From the NCBI RefSeq assembly GCF_000156715.1, contig NZ_DS999314.1, forward strand, positions 1,950 to 65,949: a DNA stretch of 64,000 bases, in the 5' to 3' direction. Of the stretch, positions 38,333 through 47,736 are shown piece after piece. Under the pieces are notes generated by a model that saw only the letters and a list, made by a program, of their open reading frames with translations, did not search any database and was not told where the DNA came from. The position numbers and the translations under genes were made by a program. Position 1 is the stretch's first letter. Each line of letters starts with the position of its first letter. Source of the DNA: Francisella philomiragia subsp. philomiragia ATCC 25015. GTDB taxonomy: Bacteria > Pseudomonadota > Gammaproteobacteria > Francisellales > Francisellaceae.

Positions 38333-40625
38333 ATATAATATACATAATGATCCTAATAAGGATCTTGAAGCACAAAAGTACGAGAATCCGATTCCAAGTA
38401 GAGAAGTAATCCTAAATTATATAAGAGATACTAATATTCCTGTTAGTATAGAAAACATAGCAAATGCTTTAGAGATATTTAAAAAAAATCTTTTTGATGG
38501 TCTTGTAAATCGTTTGGGTGCAATGGTTAGAGATGTCCAGTTAGAAAAAGATAGATCATACTATAGTCTGCCTGAAATAGCACCGATATATATCACATCT
38601 AAAGTGACAGCTGATAGAGATTCTCGCTTAGAGCTATTTAGTCATACTTTAAATACTAAGGTGGGTATAGTCTCTCATCAAGCAAAAATGGTAATGGTTG
38701 GTGATGAAGTAACTGCAAAGGTACTAGGACTTAATAAACGTGGTCGTATAGATGCAGAGATTCAAACAATAGTTTCAAGAGCACAAAAAACTATCACAGG
38801 ATATTACTACAAGAGCTTTGATTGCGATTTTATTAAGCCGGTAAGTAAGAGCATGACAAGTGATATAGTGCTATTACCTCCAAAGCAAAAAATAGAACAT
38901 AACTCTTTAATCGAAGCTGAGATTATTGTTTATCCTAGTATAAATAGTGTAGCTGTTGCTAAATTTAAACAAGAGGTCGAAGCAGTATCTCCTGTTAAAG
39001 AAGCAATGATGATGGCAACGCAGAAATATGATTTAATTGAGCAGTGGAGTAAAAAAACTTTACGCTATTTAGATGATATTTCTGATGATGTAATTGTTGG
39101 TAATAGAGTTGATTTACGTAATGAGAACTTTGTAACTATTGATGGTGAAGATGCCAAAGATTTTGATGATGCTGTCTATGCGTATAAGACTAAAAGTGGT
39201 AGCTGGAAGTTATATGTTGCAATTGCAGATGTATCAAACTACGTTGAGAAAGATTCTAGTTTAGATTTAGATGCTAAGCGTCGTTCGACTTCTGTTTATT
39301 TCCCTGGGTATGTTATTCCAATGCTACCAGAGAAGTTATCAAATGGATTGTGTTCGTTGAAGCCTAATGAAGATAGATATTCTTTAGTTTGTGAGATGAA
39401 TATTAGTAAAGAGGGTAAGCTATCTAGATATAAGTTCTATTCTGCTGTCATAAACTCAAAGGCGCGTTTAACTTATACAGAAGTCGCAAAGCTTATAGAG
39501 AAGAAACAAAACACAATAGTTGAAAAAACTCCTGAATTGGTGCCTAATATCTTTGATTTGTATGAGTTATATAAAGTACTTCATCAAGCTAGGCAAGAGC
39601 GAGGTGCTATAGACTTTGATACAGTTGAAACACAAATAATATTAAATGATCATAATCATATTGAATCAATAGTGCCAAGACATCGTAATGATGCGCACAG
39701 GCTTATAGAAGAATGTATGCTTGTAGCAAACGTTGCTGCGGCTAAATTTACTATTAAGCATAAAAAAACATCGCCATTTAGAGTTCATAGTGAGCCTAAA
39801 GAAGATAGGATGGAAACTCTCAAGAAGTATCTTGCCAAGCATGGTATACATCTTGCTTATGGTAAAAATGGCAAAGTTACACCAAAAGCTTTAGCAGAAA
39901 TGCTAGATAGTATAAAAGATCGTCCTGACTATGATGATATCCAGATGATGACTTTACGTAGTATGAATCAAGCAGTGTACAGTATAAATAATGATGGACA
40001 CTTTGGGTTAGCATATAGTGAGTATACACATTTCACATCACCAATTCGTAGATATCCAGATTTAGTGGTACACAGAATAATCAAATCAATTATTGGTGAA
40101 TATGAGCATGGTGGAGCTGATTATAAACCTTCTGAATTAGCAAATATTTGTGAGAATGCTTCTGATCAAGAGCGAAATGCTGATGGTGCATCAAAACAAG
40201 TTGAGAACTGGTTGAAATGTTATTTCATGCAAGATTATATTGGTCATGTTCTAGAGGCTCAAATCAAGCATGTAAATGGTTTGGGTCTATTTGCTGAGTT
40301 AAAGGATATGTATATAGAAGGATTGATACATGTTTCGGCGATTCCAGGGGATTATTATATTTATGATGAAGCAAAAGATATATTAATTGGTAAGAGAACT
40401 CATAAAGTTTATAAGATAGGTCAAGATATAACTGTAAGAGTCGTAAGAGCAGATCTTGATAGAATTCATATAGACTTTGAGTTATATGATCCGCGTAAAC
40501 CTTTTGTTGAGGGTAGCTCAAATAAGTCATTTGGTAAAAAGGCTAAAAAACCAGCTAAAAAGGCTAAAAAGAATAAATCAAGACGTAAAAGAAAAAGTAA
40601 AACAAAAGTAAAAGTAACCGAATAA
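38325..40625 (+). CDS. rnr: Ribonuclease R
   Basis: This is a processive 3'-5' exoribonuclease that degrades structured RNA. The 766-residue protein has an N-terminal winged-helix region, cold-shock-type OB domains (about 85-230), the RNB catalytic domain with DGEDAKDFDDAVY carrying the metal-binding aspartates, and a C-terminal S1 domain (GLGLFAELKDMYIEGLIHVS). A strongly basic Lys/Arg-rich tail of about 35 residues follows, as in RNase R but not RNase II. It is the last gene of the pmrA-lepB operon and converges on the desaturase gene. Confidence 0.95.
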   Translation: MSKYNIHNDPNKDLEAQKYENPIPSREVILNYIRDTNIPVSIENIANALEIFKKNLFDGLVNRLGAMVRDVQLEKDRSYYSLPEIAPIYITSKVTADRDSRLELFSHTLNTKVGIVSHQAKMVMVGDEVTAKVLGLNKRGRIDAEIQTIVSRAQKTITGYYYKSFDCDFIKPVSKSMTSDIVLLPPKQKIEHNSLIEAEIIVYPSINSVAVAKFKQEVEAVSPVKEAMMMATQKYDLIEQWSKKTLRYLDDISDDVIVGNRVDLRNENFVTIDGEDAKDFDDAVYAYKTKSGSWKLYVAIADVSNYVEKDSSLDLDAKRRSTSVYFPGYVIPMLPEKLSNGLCSLKPNEDRYSLVCEMNISKEGKLSRYKFYSAVINSKARLTYTEVAKLIEKKQNTIVEKTPELVPNIFDLYELYKVLHQARQERGAIDFDTVETQIILNDHNHIESIVPRHRNDAHRLIEECMLVANVAAAKFTIKHKKTSPFRVHSEPKEDRMETLKKYLAKHGIHLAYGKNGKVTPKALAEMLDSIKDRPDYDDIQMMTLRSMNQAVYSINNDGHFGLAYSEYTHFTSPIRRYPDLVVHRIIKSIIGEYEHGGADYKPSELANICENASDQERNADGASKQVENWLKCYFMQDYIGHVLEAQIKHVNGLGLFAELKDMYIEGLIHVSAIPGDYYIYDEAKDILIGKRTHKVYKIGQDITVRVVRADLDRIHIDFELYDPRKPFVEGSSNKSFGKKAKKPAKKAKKNKSRRKRKSKTKVKVTE

Positions 40626-40645
40626 ATTTGTTCGGAAATATTTAT

Positions 40646-41476
40646 CTAAGCCGTTTTTTTAGGCTCTTTAAATCCCCATACTATTTTGAATTTCTTCAAA
40701 ACACAAAGAATCATATATGTAATATCAATTTGCCATGCTTTGACATTATTTCTAACAGAGTATGCAAATTTATGATGATTATTATGCCAACCTTCACCAA
40801 ACGTAACTAATGCTATAAACCAATTATTGCGACTATTATCTGAAGTTTCATAATCTTTTTTACCAAAAATATGACAGATTGAATTAACACTAAATGTAGT
40901 GTGATATAACAATACTGTGCTTAAAATACCACCCCAAAATACAAATGCTAAACCTGATGTTTGTAGGTTAGGGTAGAAGTGATTAATTACGCTACCGCTA
41001 GCAAAGAGACCTATCAGATATAATGCAAATGAAACATGAGCATATTTATCTAACCATACTAGTTCAGGATATTCTACCCAGTCTTTGGTAAACTTAGGAT
41101 CAACATGATCACTTCTAGATTCAAAAACCCAGCCAACATGTGATTGGAAGATCCCATTCTTAGGAGAGTGTAAATCGGTGTCTTTATCAGAATGGATATG
41201 ATGATATCTATGATGACCTGACCACCAAAGCGGCCCTTTTTGAGATGCCCAAGTTCCAACTAATGCTAAAATAAATTGAAATACTCTAGAAGTCTGAAAA
41301 GCTTTGTGAGCAAAGTAACGATGGTATCCAGCTGTTAAAGCGAATGTCCGAGCGGAGAATGTAACAAGAAATACAACTAGTGCAGTGATATTATAATTTA
41401 CAAAAAATATCGCTAAGCAAGCAATATGCATAATAGCAAAGGCTATTATAGTGACTTTATTTGATTGAGTTTCCAT
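40646..41476 (-). CDS. Membrane fatty-acid desaturase (delta-9 type)
   Basis: The 276-residue integral membrane di-iron protein has the three histidine boxes of acyl-CoA/acyl-lipid desaturases: HRYFAHKAF, HRYHHIHSD and HNNHH. It has about four membrane segments and would introduce a cis double bond into acyl chains. The gene is last in a minus-strand lipid-modification cluster, 13 bp after the SDR gene. Regiospecificity is inferred from the family only. Confidence 0.88.
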   Translation of the reverse strand: METQSNKVTIIAFAIMHIACLAIFFVNYNITALVVFLVTFSARTFALTAGYHRYFAHKAFQTSRVFQFILALVGTWASQKGPLWWSGHHRYHHIHSDKDTDLHSPKNGIFQSHVGWVFESRSDHVDPKFTKDWVEYPELVWLDKYAHVSFALYLIGLFASGSVINHFYPNLQTSGLAFVFWGGILSTVLLYHTTFSVNSICHIFGKKDYETSDNSRNNWFIALVTFGEGWHNNHHKFAYSVRNNVKAWQIDITYMILCVLKKFKIVWGFKEPKKTA

Positions 41477-41489
41477 GGTTTCTCCGGTT

Positions 41490-42233
41490 CTAAATCATCT
41501 TTTTAGCAATTTTAAAGTAAAGCTTGTAAGGTAAAGCGGCAATAAGTTTTAGAATTATAGTGAATTTTTTTGTAAAGTGAACCTCAAATTTATTTGACTC
41601 TAAACCTTTGATAATGCTAAGGGCAGCTTCTTCAGGTTGAAGTAGAGCTGGCATTTTAAAATTATTCTTGTCAGTAAGTTTAGTTTTAACAAAGCTTGGA
41701 TTTATTAGACGGATATCAAGCTCAGTATTTTCTGCTTTTAGGCTCTCCACTAAATTTATAACACCAGCCTTAGTAGCAGCATAAGGTTGTGATCTAGGTA
41801 AACCGATATAGCCAGCGACACTAGCTGTAATAGCTAGCTGACATTTAGGATTTTTTTTGAGATAAGGTAGCGTAAATCTTATTAGGTAAAAAACAGCAGT
41901 TAGGTTAGTTTGGATAGTTTTATTAAGATTTGAAATGGCAATGTCAGCAATTAATGAAGGTTCATAGAATGCGGGCAAATATATAATATAATCAGGATTA
42001 TAGCTAAGAGCTATATCACTTCCTTTTTTGAAGCTCTCAAAATCTGCTACATCAAGATCAACAGTATGAGCAGTATTTTTTAGACTTGCAGATATGCTTT
42101 GTAGTTTGTCTAGTGAACGAGCTGATATTATAAAATTAGCTTGTATTGAATTATCAAGTTTCTTAAGTAATGCATTACCAATACCATCTGTTGCGCCAAT
42201 TAACCATATAGTTTTACCTGCAAATTTTTGCAT
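41490..42233 (-). CDS. Short-chain dehydrogenase/reductase
   Basis: The 247-residue protein has the SDR cofactor motif as GATDGIGNALL near residues 13-23, and catalytic Tyr and Lys in QPYAATKAG with the upstream ITASVAGYIG Ser. No N-terminal signal is present. It lies 2 bp downstream of the DUF3833 lipoprotein gene and upstream of the desaturase, in a cluster known in other proteobacteria for membrane-lipid modification. The substrate is unknown; a lipid-related ketone or alcohol is inference. Confidence 0.85.
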   Translation of the reverse strand: MQKFAGKTIWLIGATDGIGNALLKKLDNSIQANFIISARSLDKLQSISASLKNTAHTVDLDVADFESFKKGSDIALSYNPDYIIYLPAFYEPSLIADIAISNLNKTIQTNLTAVFYLIRFTLPYLKKNPKCQLAITASVAGYIGLPRSQPYAATKAGVINLVESLKAENTELDIRLINPSFVKTKLTDKNNFKMPALLQPEEAALSIIKGLESNKFEVHFTKKFTIILKLIAALPYKLYFKIAKKMI

Positions 42234-42235
42234 AG

Positions 42236-42778
42236 TTATTCTCCAGATTTTTCTTTATGCATAAATAGCGTTAATGAACCAACTGTTAGTCCAAATTTTT
42301 TGAATGTATTTTTGTTTATAAGTACACCATCGTTCATTAAGTACATCCAATCATCAAAGCTAATTTTGTATTTTTTGTCGCCAACTGGGATATTCATTTG
42401 ATACTGCCAGTTCATAGCGTTGCCTTCAACATAGATTTTAGCAGTACCAATTACGTCGCCTGTTGTGCCTTCATAGTAGTTATCAGAAATTTTCTTGATT
42501 GTCCAAATACGATGATCTTTTTGGCCGTCATAGTAAACCATATGCTCGTCAAATGTGCCGACATCACTATTCCAACTAGCAGTTCCAGAGAAGTCAAATT
42601 GCTTAGTGACTTTTCCTTTATAGTCTTGAACAATCCCTGTACCAACAATTTTGCCTTGTAAATATTGTTGCAGGTCAAGTTTTGGACCCTCTTCTTTGTA
42701 GCTTGATATATCAGCTGAGCATCCAAATAATCCTAATGCCATAATAATTACTCCTATTCTAGATATTAATTTTTTCAT
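42236..42778 (-). CDS. DUF3833 lipoprotein
   Basis: The 180-residue protein has a lipoprotein signal peptide (MKKLISRIGVIIMALGLFGC) with the lipobox Cys at residue 20. The mature domain (KIVGTGIVQDYKGKVTKQF, YYEGTTGDVIGTA, WMYLMNDGVLINK) matches the DUF3833 family. Members usually lie near cfa, DUF1365 and SDR genes. Function is unknown; a calycin-like lipid-binding fold is plausible but is inference. It overlaps the end of the preceding gene by 4 bp. Confidence 0.8.
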   Translation of the reverse strand: MKKLISRIGVIIMALGLFGCSADISSYKEEGPKLDLQQYLQGKIVGTGIVQDYKGKVTKQFDFSGTASWNSDVGTFDEHMVYYDGQKDHRIWTIKKISDNYYEGTTGDVIGTAKIYVEGNAMNWQYQMNIPVGDKKYKISFDDWMYLMNDGVLINKNTFKKFGLTVGSLTLFMHKEKSGE

Positions 42779-43293
42779 AAGCCCCTCAATTGTTTTGATA
42801 ATTTTTGATATGACGAGTTATCGCCAAGCCATATTTCAAAAAAATATTTTGAAAGTTCTTTGTCTGGTATTTGGCCAATCAAACCATTGTCTGAATAGAT
42901 ATAACCTTTACCATATTCATCCATATAACCGTAAAGGTTTGTACCGTTTTGGACATCGGGAATTAACTGATCAAAGGTATTTCTATACTCTTTATAATTT
43001 GCCTTAACTTGTTGCGGATGTTGGTATGATATTTCTTTAACAGTATGCTTAGAGATAGTTTTCCCATCCATACTTCTAAGGTAATGAATTTTTAGTAGAA
43101 AAGGTTTATCCCAACTAAAATGTCCATTTTGAGTGTAAAGCTCGGCATCATAAACATCAAAAAACCATTTAGTGAAATGAATTTTACCAACTTGTTGGAC
43201 TTGATGTGATTTTATTTGTTGTAAAGTTAACTCTTCAGCGTAAGTGAACAAAGGAAAACTAATAATGATAGCTATTAGTAGTCTTTTAAGCAT
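42775..43293 (-). CDS. Secreted chalcone-isomerase-like protein
   Basis: I chose the ATG at 43293, which starts a proper signal peptide (MLKRLLIAIIISFPLFTYA) and overlaps the cfa stop by 8 bp; the longer reading from 43344 adds residues antisense to no signal logic. The mature protein (about 150 residues) resembles the chalcone isomerase-like family (QVGKIHFTKWFFDVYDAELYTQNG). Bacterial members are thought to bind fatty acids rather than flavonoids. The conserved neighbourhood of cfa and DUF3833 supports a role in handling modified fatty acids. Confidence 0.72.
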   Translation of the reverse strand: MLKRLLIAIIISFPLFTYAEELTLQQIKSHQVQQVGKIHFTKWFFDVYDAELYTQNGHFSWDKPFLLKIHYLRSMDGKTISKHTVKEISYQHPQQVKANYKEYRNTFDQLIPDVQNGTNLYGYMDEYGKGYIYSDNGLIGQIPDKELSKYFFEIWLGDNSSYQKLSKQLRGL

Positions 43294-44461
43294 GGACAAT
43301 CTCCAACTGTACAACATCAATACGCCCATGAGTAAATGCAGCACTACAAGAATTTAAGTAGAAACGCCACATTCTCTGAAAACGCTTGTCAAAACCTAGT
43401 TTTATTAACTCAGGCTCTACATTTACGAAATTCCTGTCCCATTCATCAAGTGTTTTAGCATAATCTTTTGCAAAAGATTCAGTACCTACACATTTAAGCC
43501 CAACCTTATCCAGTTCCAGATTAATTTGTCCCATAGATGGTAAGAAGCCACCGGGAAAAATAAAGGTTCTAATCATATCAGTACCTTTAGCATAATCCGC
43601 AAAAAGCGCATCATCAATGACAATGGCTTGAATAACAATCTTACCATCTTCTTTGAGCAGTGATTTAAGCTTAGAAAAATATGTGTTCCAATATTCTCTA
43701 CCCACTGCTTCGATCATCTCGATTGAAACAATATAGTCATATTTGCCAGTTTGGATACGGTAATCTTCAATAACTATATCAGCTTTTTTCCCAGCTAGTC
43801 GCTTCGTAGCATAGTCATGTTGTTCTGTCGATAGTGTGATGCCTTTGAGTGTGTAGTCACCACTATTTAGGGCTGTTTCAGCAAATCCTCCCCATCCACA
43901 GCCAACTTCAATTATTGAGCCATTTTTTTTATCAAATTTATCAATTATGTTTTTGTATTTATTGATTTGCGCCTGTTCTAATGTTTCAGTTTGATTTTTG
44001 TACATCGCAGATGAGTAAGTCATGGTTTTGTCTAACCACAAACTATAAAAGTCATTACCCAAGTCGTAATGATCGTAGATGTTTTTCTTACTCTGTTTAA
44101 TGCTATTACGTTTAGTAAGGTAGCCAAGTTTTTGTAATAATTTAAAAAGAAAATTTGGCTTCATGTATTGACCAAATGCTTCTTCATTAACTAAGCCTAG
44201 TAGAATCAGAGATTTAAGATCTGATGTTTCCCAGTAACCATCTCTATAATCAGCAGCAAATCCAATGTCTGATTTTAATTGTAAATTTACTACTGTGCGC
44301 CAATCTTTTAGTTTTAGATCGGCTGTTGGACCTTGTTTTTCGCCTTTTGTATAAATAGTTTCGTTTTCTGGAGTTGTTAAATATAGCTCACCACATTCTA
44401 ATTTGTTAAGTGATTCTAATAAATTTTTTCTAACGGTTTTTTCAAACATTTCAAAAGGCAA
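43286..44461 (-). CDS. cfa: Cyclopropane-fatty-acid synthase family methyltransferase
   Basis: The 391-residue protein uses SAM to act on double bonds of membrane phospholipid acyl chains. It has IEVGCGWGGFAETA as the SAM-binding motif (about 164), the IYDHYDLGNDFY and MTYSSA segments typical of Cfa, and IEMIEAVGREYW. The acyl-binding N-terminal domain of about 100 residues is present. In this cluster type the enzyme may be a relative that makes other branched or methylated acyl chains rather than classical cyclopropanes; the sequence alone does not decide this. Confidence 0.88.
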   Translation of the reverse strand: MPFEMFEKTVRKNLLESLNKLECGELYLTTPENETIYTKGEKQGPTADLKLKDWRTVVNLQLKSDIGFAADYRDGYWETSDLKSLILLGLVNEEAFGQYMKPNFLFKLLQKLGYLTKRNSIKQSKKNIYDHYDLGNDFYSLWLDKTMTYSSAMYKNQTETLEQAQINKYKNIIDKFDKKNGSIIEVGCGWGGFAETALNSGDYTLKGITLSTEQHDYATKRLAGKKADIVIEDYRIQTGKYDYIVSIEMIEAVGREYWNTYFSKLKSLLKEDGKIVIQAIVIDDALFADYAKGTDMIRTFIFPGGFLPSMGQINLELDKVGLKCVGTESFAKDYAKTLDEWDRNFVNVEPELIKLGFDKRFQRMWRFYLNSCSAAFTHGRIDVVQLEIVHA

Positions 44462-44590
44462 AGGTTAATTATTCTATACGTAAATATTAGCAAATAAATA
44501 TTGAGGTAATATTGCTGGAATATTAAATTTTGTTAATAAATTTATAAGTAAGCTTTATATTTCTGATATGGGTAAAATATTGTCGGCAGT

Positions 44591-45373
44591 CTAACTGTTT
44601 GGACTTATAATATTAGCTACACTAACTCGAATATCTTTCTGCTCAGGTTTTGGGATATATTTTATACGTTTAAATACGATTTTTAGAGCTTGCCAGTGAA
44701 TCAGATAAATAACTTTAAAGGTTAGAAGTGGAGATCTAAAAAATTCTTTGACTAAGTTTGTACTTGATAAGAGTTTGATTTGACCATTAATTGCTGTGCC
44801 AAGTTGGAGCTGATTATTATCATAGTAATTGATGATAATTTGATTTTTTGCATTATTATCAAAATTAAGTGCGAAGTTAAATTTATAAAAGCCTTGTCTT
44901 GGGTAAAATGGCGATACATGAAATATTTTTTCTGCTTTGAACCATGTTTTATCTGTAATTTCGTTGCCAGTGTCGTGGCAAATATAGCTATGAGTTTCTT
45001 TGAATGTGTTGTTGACTTCTGCTATCACAGCTATAAGTTTTTTTTCACTATAGCAAAGCCAAAAGCTAACGGGGTTAAATAGGTATCCTAGAACTCTAGG
45101 CATAGTCATCAATTTGATTTCATCATATTTAAGGTTGTGCTGGTCTAATAAATTAGTTGCCCATTTTAGACTACTTGAACTATCTTTTAGGCCGTGATCT
45201 TTATCATAGAAAGAATACAAATTAGGTTTATTGATACTAAAAAAACTAGTCTTACTTTGCTTAAGATTAAGCATATCCAAAATAATATAATATGATTTAT
45301 ATCTAAAAGAATTTTGCTTTGGATGATGCCTCTTATGAAAAACTTTTGAGCTTAAGATAAAGTTTTTTACCAT
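44591..45373 (-). CDS. DUF1365 family protein
   Basis: The 260-residue protein begins SSKVFHKRHHPKQNSFRYK, the conserved DUF1365 N-terminus, and contains MPRVLGYLFNPVSFWLCY and FHVSPFYPRQGFYKF. The function of the family is not established. It always occurs beside an FAD-dependent amine-oxidase-like gene and a Cfa homologue; here it overlaps the FAD gene by 7 bp, so the products probably act together. A 129-bp gap separates it from cfa downstream. Confidence 0.85.
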   Translation of the reverse strand: MVKNFILSSKVFHKRHHPKQNSFRYKSYYIILDMLNLKQSKTSFFSINKPNLYSFYDKDHGLKDSSSSLKWATNLLDQHNLKYDEIKLMTMPRVLGYLFNPVSFWLCYSEKKLIAVIAEVNNTFKETHSYICHDTGNEITDKTWFKAEKIFHVSPFYPRQGFYKFNFALNFDNNAKNQIIINYYDNNQLQLGTAINGQIKLLSSTNLVKEFFRSPLLTFKVIYLIHWQALKIVFKRIKYIPKPEQKDIRVSVANIISPNS

Positions 45374-46620
45374 GGAGTTTTGATTCCTAATTTATTCGCA
45401 ACATTTACTGCACTAAGTATACCATCTTCATGGAAACCATAGCGTAGATAAGCTCCACAATAGTATGTGTTGTTAAGTCCTTGGATTTTATAAAAGTCTT
45501 TTTGAGCTTGAATGGCTTTTTTATCAAAAACAGGATGATCAAAAGTATGTTCGTTGATGATTTTTTGTGGATCAGGTTTTTGATCCGGATTAACTGTAAC
45601 AAAATAATCTATATCAGTATCTAAGGGTTGAAGATTATTCATCCAGTAGCTAAGTGAAACCACATCACGTTTATCTTTAGTCTCAGCACTTAGATAATTC
45701 CAGCTTGACCACGCAGCTTTGCGTTTTGGCATAATACTAGCATCTGTATGTAATATTACAGAGTTTGGTTGATATTTTATGGCGGATATAAGTTTTTTTT
45801 CATCACTGCCAGCATCATCTAATAATTCGAGAACTTCATTGGAATGGCATGCAAAAATAACCTTATCATATTCTATGGTGTTATTGTTGATATCAGTTAT
45901 CAAAGTTTTATGGGTTCTAGTTAAATTGGTAGCTTGGGGTGCAAATTTAACATTAGCAGATTTTAGTTGAGTTATGATTTTGTCAACATATACTTTGCTA
46001 CCGCCTTTGACTGTGTACCATTGGACTGGTTTGGTAGTTGTAAGTAGCCCATGATTATCAAAAAAGCGAATAAAACTAAGGGCAGGGAAGTCATACATCT
46101 TCTCTAATGGAGTGCTCCAAATACATGCTCCCATTGCTAGTAGATAATAATCTTTGAAGCAGTTACCAATATTTATAGATTCTAGATATTCAGCAAGGCT
46201 TATATTTTCATCAAGAGTGTTGTTTTCAATATGCTGTCTTGAGATCTTATTAAATTTTATAATATCTTTTATCATTTTATAGTAACTTGGTCTGAAAATA
46301 TTTGACCATTGAGCAAATAAACTTTTGATACTGCTAGATCCATACTCAAACTTACCGTTTTTGATAGATACACCAAAAGACATATTGCTCTCAGCTACTG
46401 GAACATCTAAATGTTTGAACAATCTCGATAAGTGATAATACGTATGGTAGTTAAAGACAATAAAACCAGTATCTACAGGAGTGCTATTAACTTCTAATGT
46501 ACGAGCATGACCACCGTAATAATTATTTTTTTCGTACAGAGTAATGTCATATTTTTCTTTGAGAAGATAACTGACGGTAAGTCCAGATATTCCACTTCCT
46601 ATTACTGCTATTTTTTCCAT
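45367..46620 (-). CDS. FAD-dependent amine-oxidase-like oxidoreductase
   Basis: The 417-residue protein begins with the FAD Rossmann motif IGSGISGLTVSYLL and has YEKNNYYGGHA and the C-terminal YYCGAYLRYGFHEDG. It belongs to the COG2907-type NAD(P)/FAD-binding proteins that accompany DUF1365 and Cfa genes. In such clusters elsewhere the partner enzymes modify unsaturated or branched acyl chains, and this may be the desaturating or saturating step (inference). It is first in the seven-gene lipid cluster and starts 72 bp after the sensor kinase. Confidence 0.82.
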   Translation of the reverse strand: MEKIAVIGSGISGLTVSYLLKEKYDITLYEKNNYYGGHARTLEVNSTPVDTGFIVFNYHTYYHLSRLFKHLDVPVAESNMSFGVSIKNGKFEYGSSSIKSLFAQWSNIFRPSYYKMIKDIIKFNKISRQHIENNTLDENISLAEYLESINIGNCFKDYYLLAMGACIWSTPLEKMYDFPALSFIRFFDNHGLLTTTKPVQWYTVKGGSKVYVDKIITQLKSANVKFAPQATNLTRTHKTLITDINNNTIEYDKVIFACHSNEVLELLDDAGSDEKKLISAIKYQPNSVILHTDASIMPKRKAAWSSWNYLSAETKDKRDVVSLSYWMNNLQPLDTDIDYFVTVNPDQKPDPQKIINEHTFDHPVFDKKAIQAQKDFYKIQGLNNTYYCGAYLRYGFHEDGILSAVNVANKLGIKTPW

Positions 46621-46692
46621 ATTTTAAATTGATTATAAGAATTTTAGTTACAAGAGTAATTTTTAAATTTTAAAAAGCATAGTTAAAATTTG

Positions 46693-47736
46693 TTAATGTA
46701 ATGGTAACGAAATTTCTATAATTAAGCCATGAGGATTGTTGTTAGTAGCAGTGATATTGCCATTATGGAGTTGGATGATTTTTCTTACTAGGGAAAGTCC
46801 TAAGCCATTACCTATTTGGCTACGGCTTTTTTCTTCACGAAAGAATCTTTCAAAAATCTTATCAATATTTTCTTCATTTACACCAATCCCTTGGTCGGTA
46901 AATGTGATGATATATTTTGAGTTCTGGATTTTTGTCGAAATCGTTATTTCTGTATCATCTTTTGAGTATTTATAGCTGTTGTCTAGGATATTTGTAATAC
47001 TTTGGAAAATAAGATTTTTATCGATATTTAAATTTTTTGAAATAACAGAGATATATAATTTGATATTCTTTTGTTCAAACATTGGTTCATAAAGTTCAAT
47101 AGCATCATCGATAATTTTTTTTACATCAGAATTTTTTTTAAGTAAGTTTTCACGACCATGTTCAAGACGATTAAGTCTTAGGATACTATTAAAGATATCA
47201 AGTAATTGATTACACTCTGCCAATGCCTCAGCTGTGTCATCATTTGGGCAAGTTTGCTCAAGGCTTTCAAGCTTGTTTTTTAAACGAGTTAGAGGAGTCT
47301 TTAGATCGTGAGCAATATTATTTGAAACGTTTTTGATATCTACTAAAAGTTCATCAATATTAGCTAGCAGGATGTTGAGTATATTTGCCAAATTACTAAG
47401 ATCATCCCAGCTTGTATCGGATTTGATTCTTTGACTAAAGTCACGAGTGTTAACAATCGAAGCAGCGGAGCTAGCTATAAAATTGATTTTCTTAACAACA
47501 AAAACACTGATCAAATAACTAATGATGACAACGCTTGCTGTACAGAAAATACCAATGCTTAGAGGGATTATATGCTCAGTAACTCTATTACCAAGCGCTG
47601 AGAAAATTATATAAATCCAAGATGCTATACTTAAACCTAAAAGTATTGTAAAAAGCACTGCCATTTTAAAGCTTGAGCTAATTATATACCTACGTTGAAT
47701 GGTATCGTTGAATTTATTCTTGGATGACATATCCAA
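46693..47736 (-). CDS. bfpK: Two-component sensor histidine kinase
   Basis: The 347-residue protein has two membrane helices (about 24-47 and 56-80) with only about eight residues between them, a HAMP segment, the H box with His143 (NIAHDLKTPLTRL), the N box (NILDNSYKYS) and the G boxes (DQGIGVNE, GNGLGLSLVRK). The tiny periplasmic loop suggests that it senses the membrane itself or a partner, not a soluble ligand. The start overlaps the end of the regulator gene by 23 bp. Its position matches the Francisella pair named BfpK/BfpR; the symbol rests on that synteny. Confidence 0.9.
   Translation of the reverse strand: MDMSSKNKFNDTIQRRYIISSSFKMAVLFTILLGLSIASWIYIIFSALGNRVTEHIIPLSIGIFCTASVVIISYLISVFVVKKINFIASSAASIVNTRDFSQRIKSDTSWDDLSNLANILNILLANIDELLVDIKNVSNNIAHDLKTPLTRLKNKLESLEQTCPNDDTAEALAECNQLLDIFNSILRLNRLEHGRENLLKKNSDVKKIIDDAIELYEPMFEQKNIKLYISVISKNLNIDKNLIFQSITNILDNSYKYSKDDTEITISTKIQNSKYIITFTDQGIGVNEENIDKIFERFFREEKSRSQIGNGLGLSLVRKIIQLHNGNITATNNNPHGLIIEISLPLH

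Noticed and set aside
40650-40670. Short AGCC/GGCT hairpin near the rnr-desaturase junction as a terminator
   Set aside because: The stem is only four pairs, lies within the desaturase coding end and has no proper T run on the right side.
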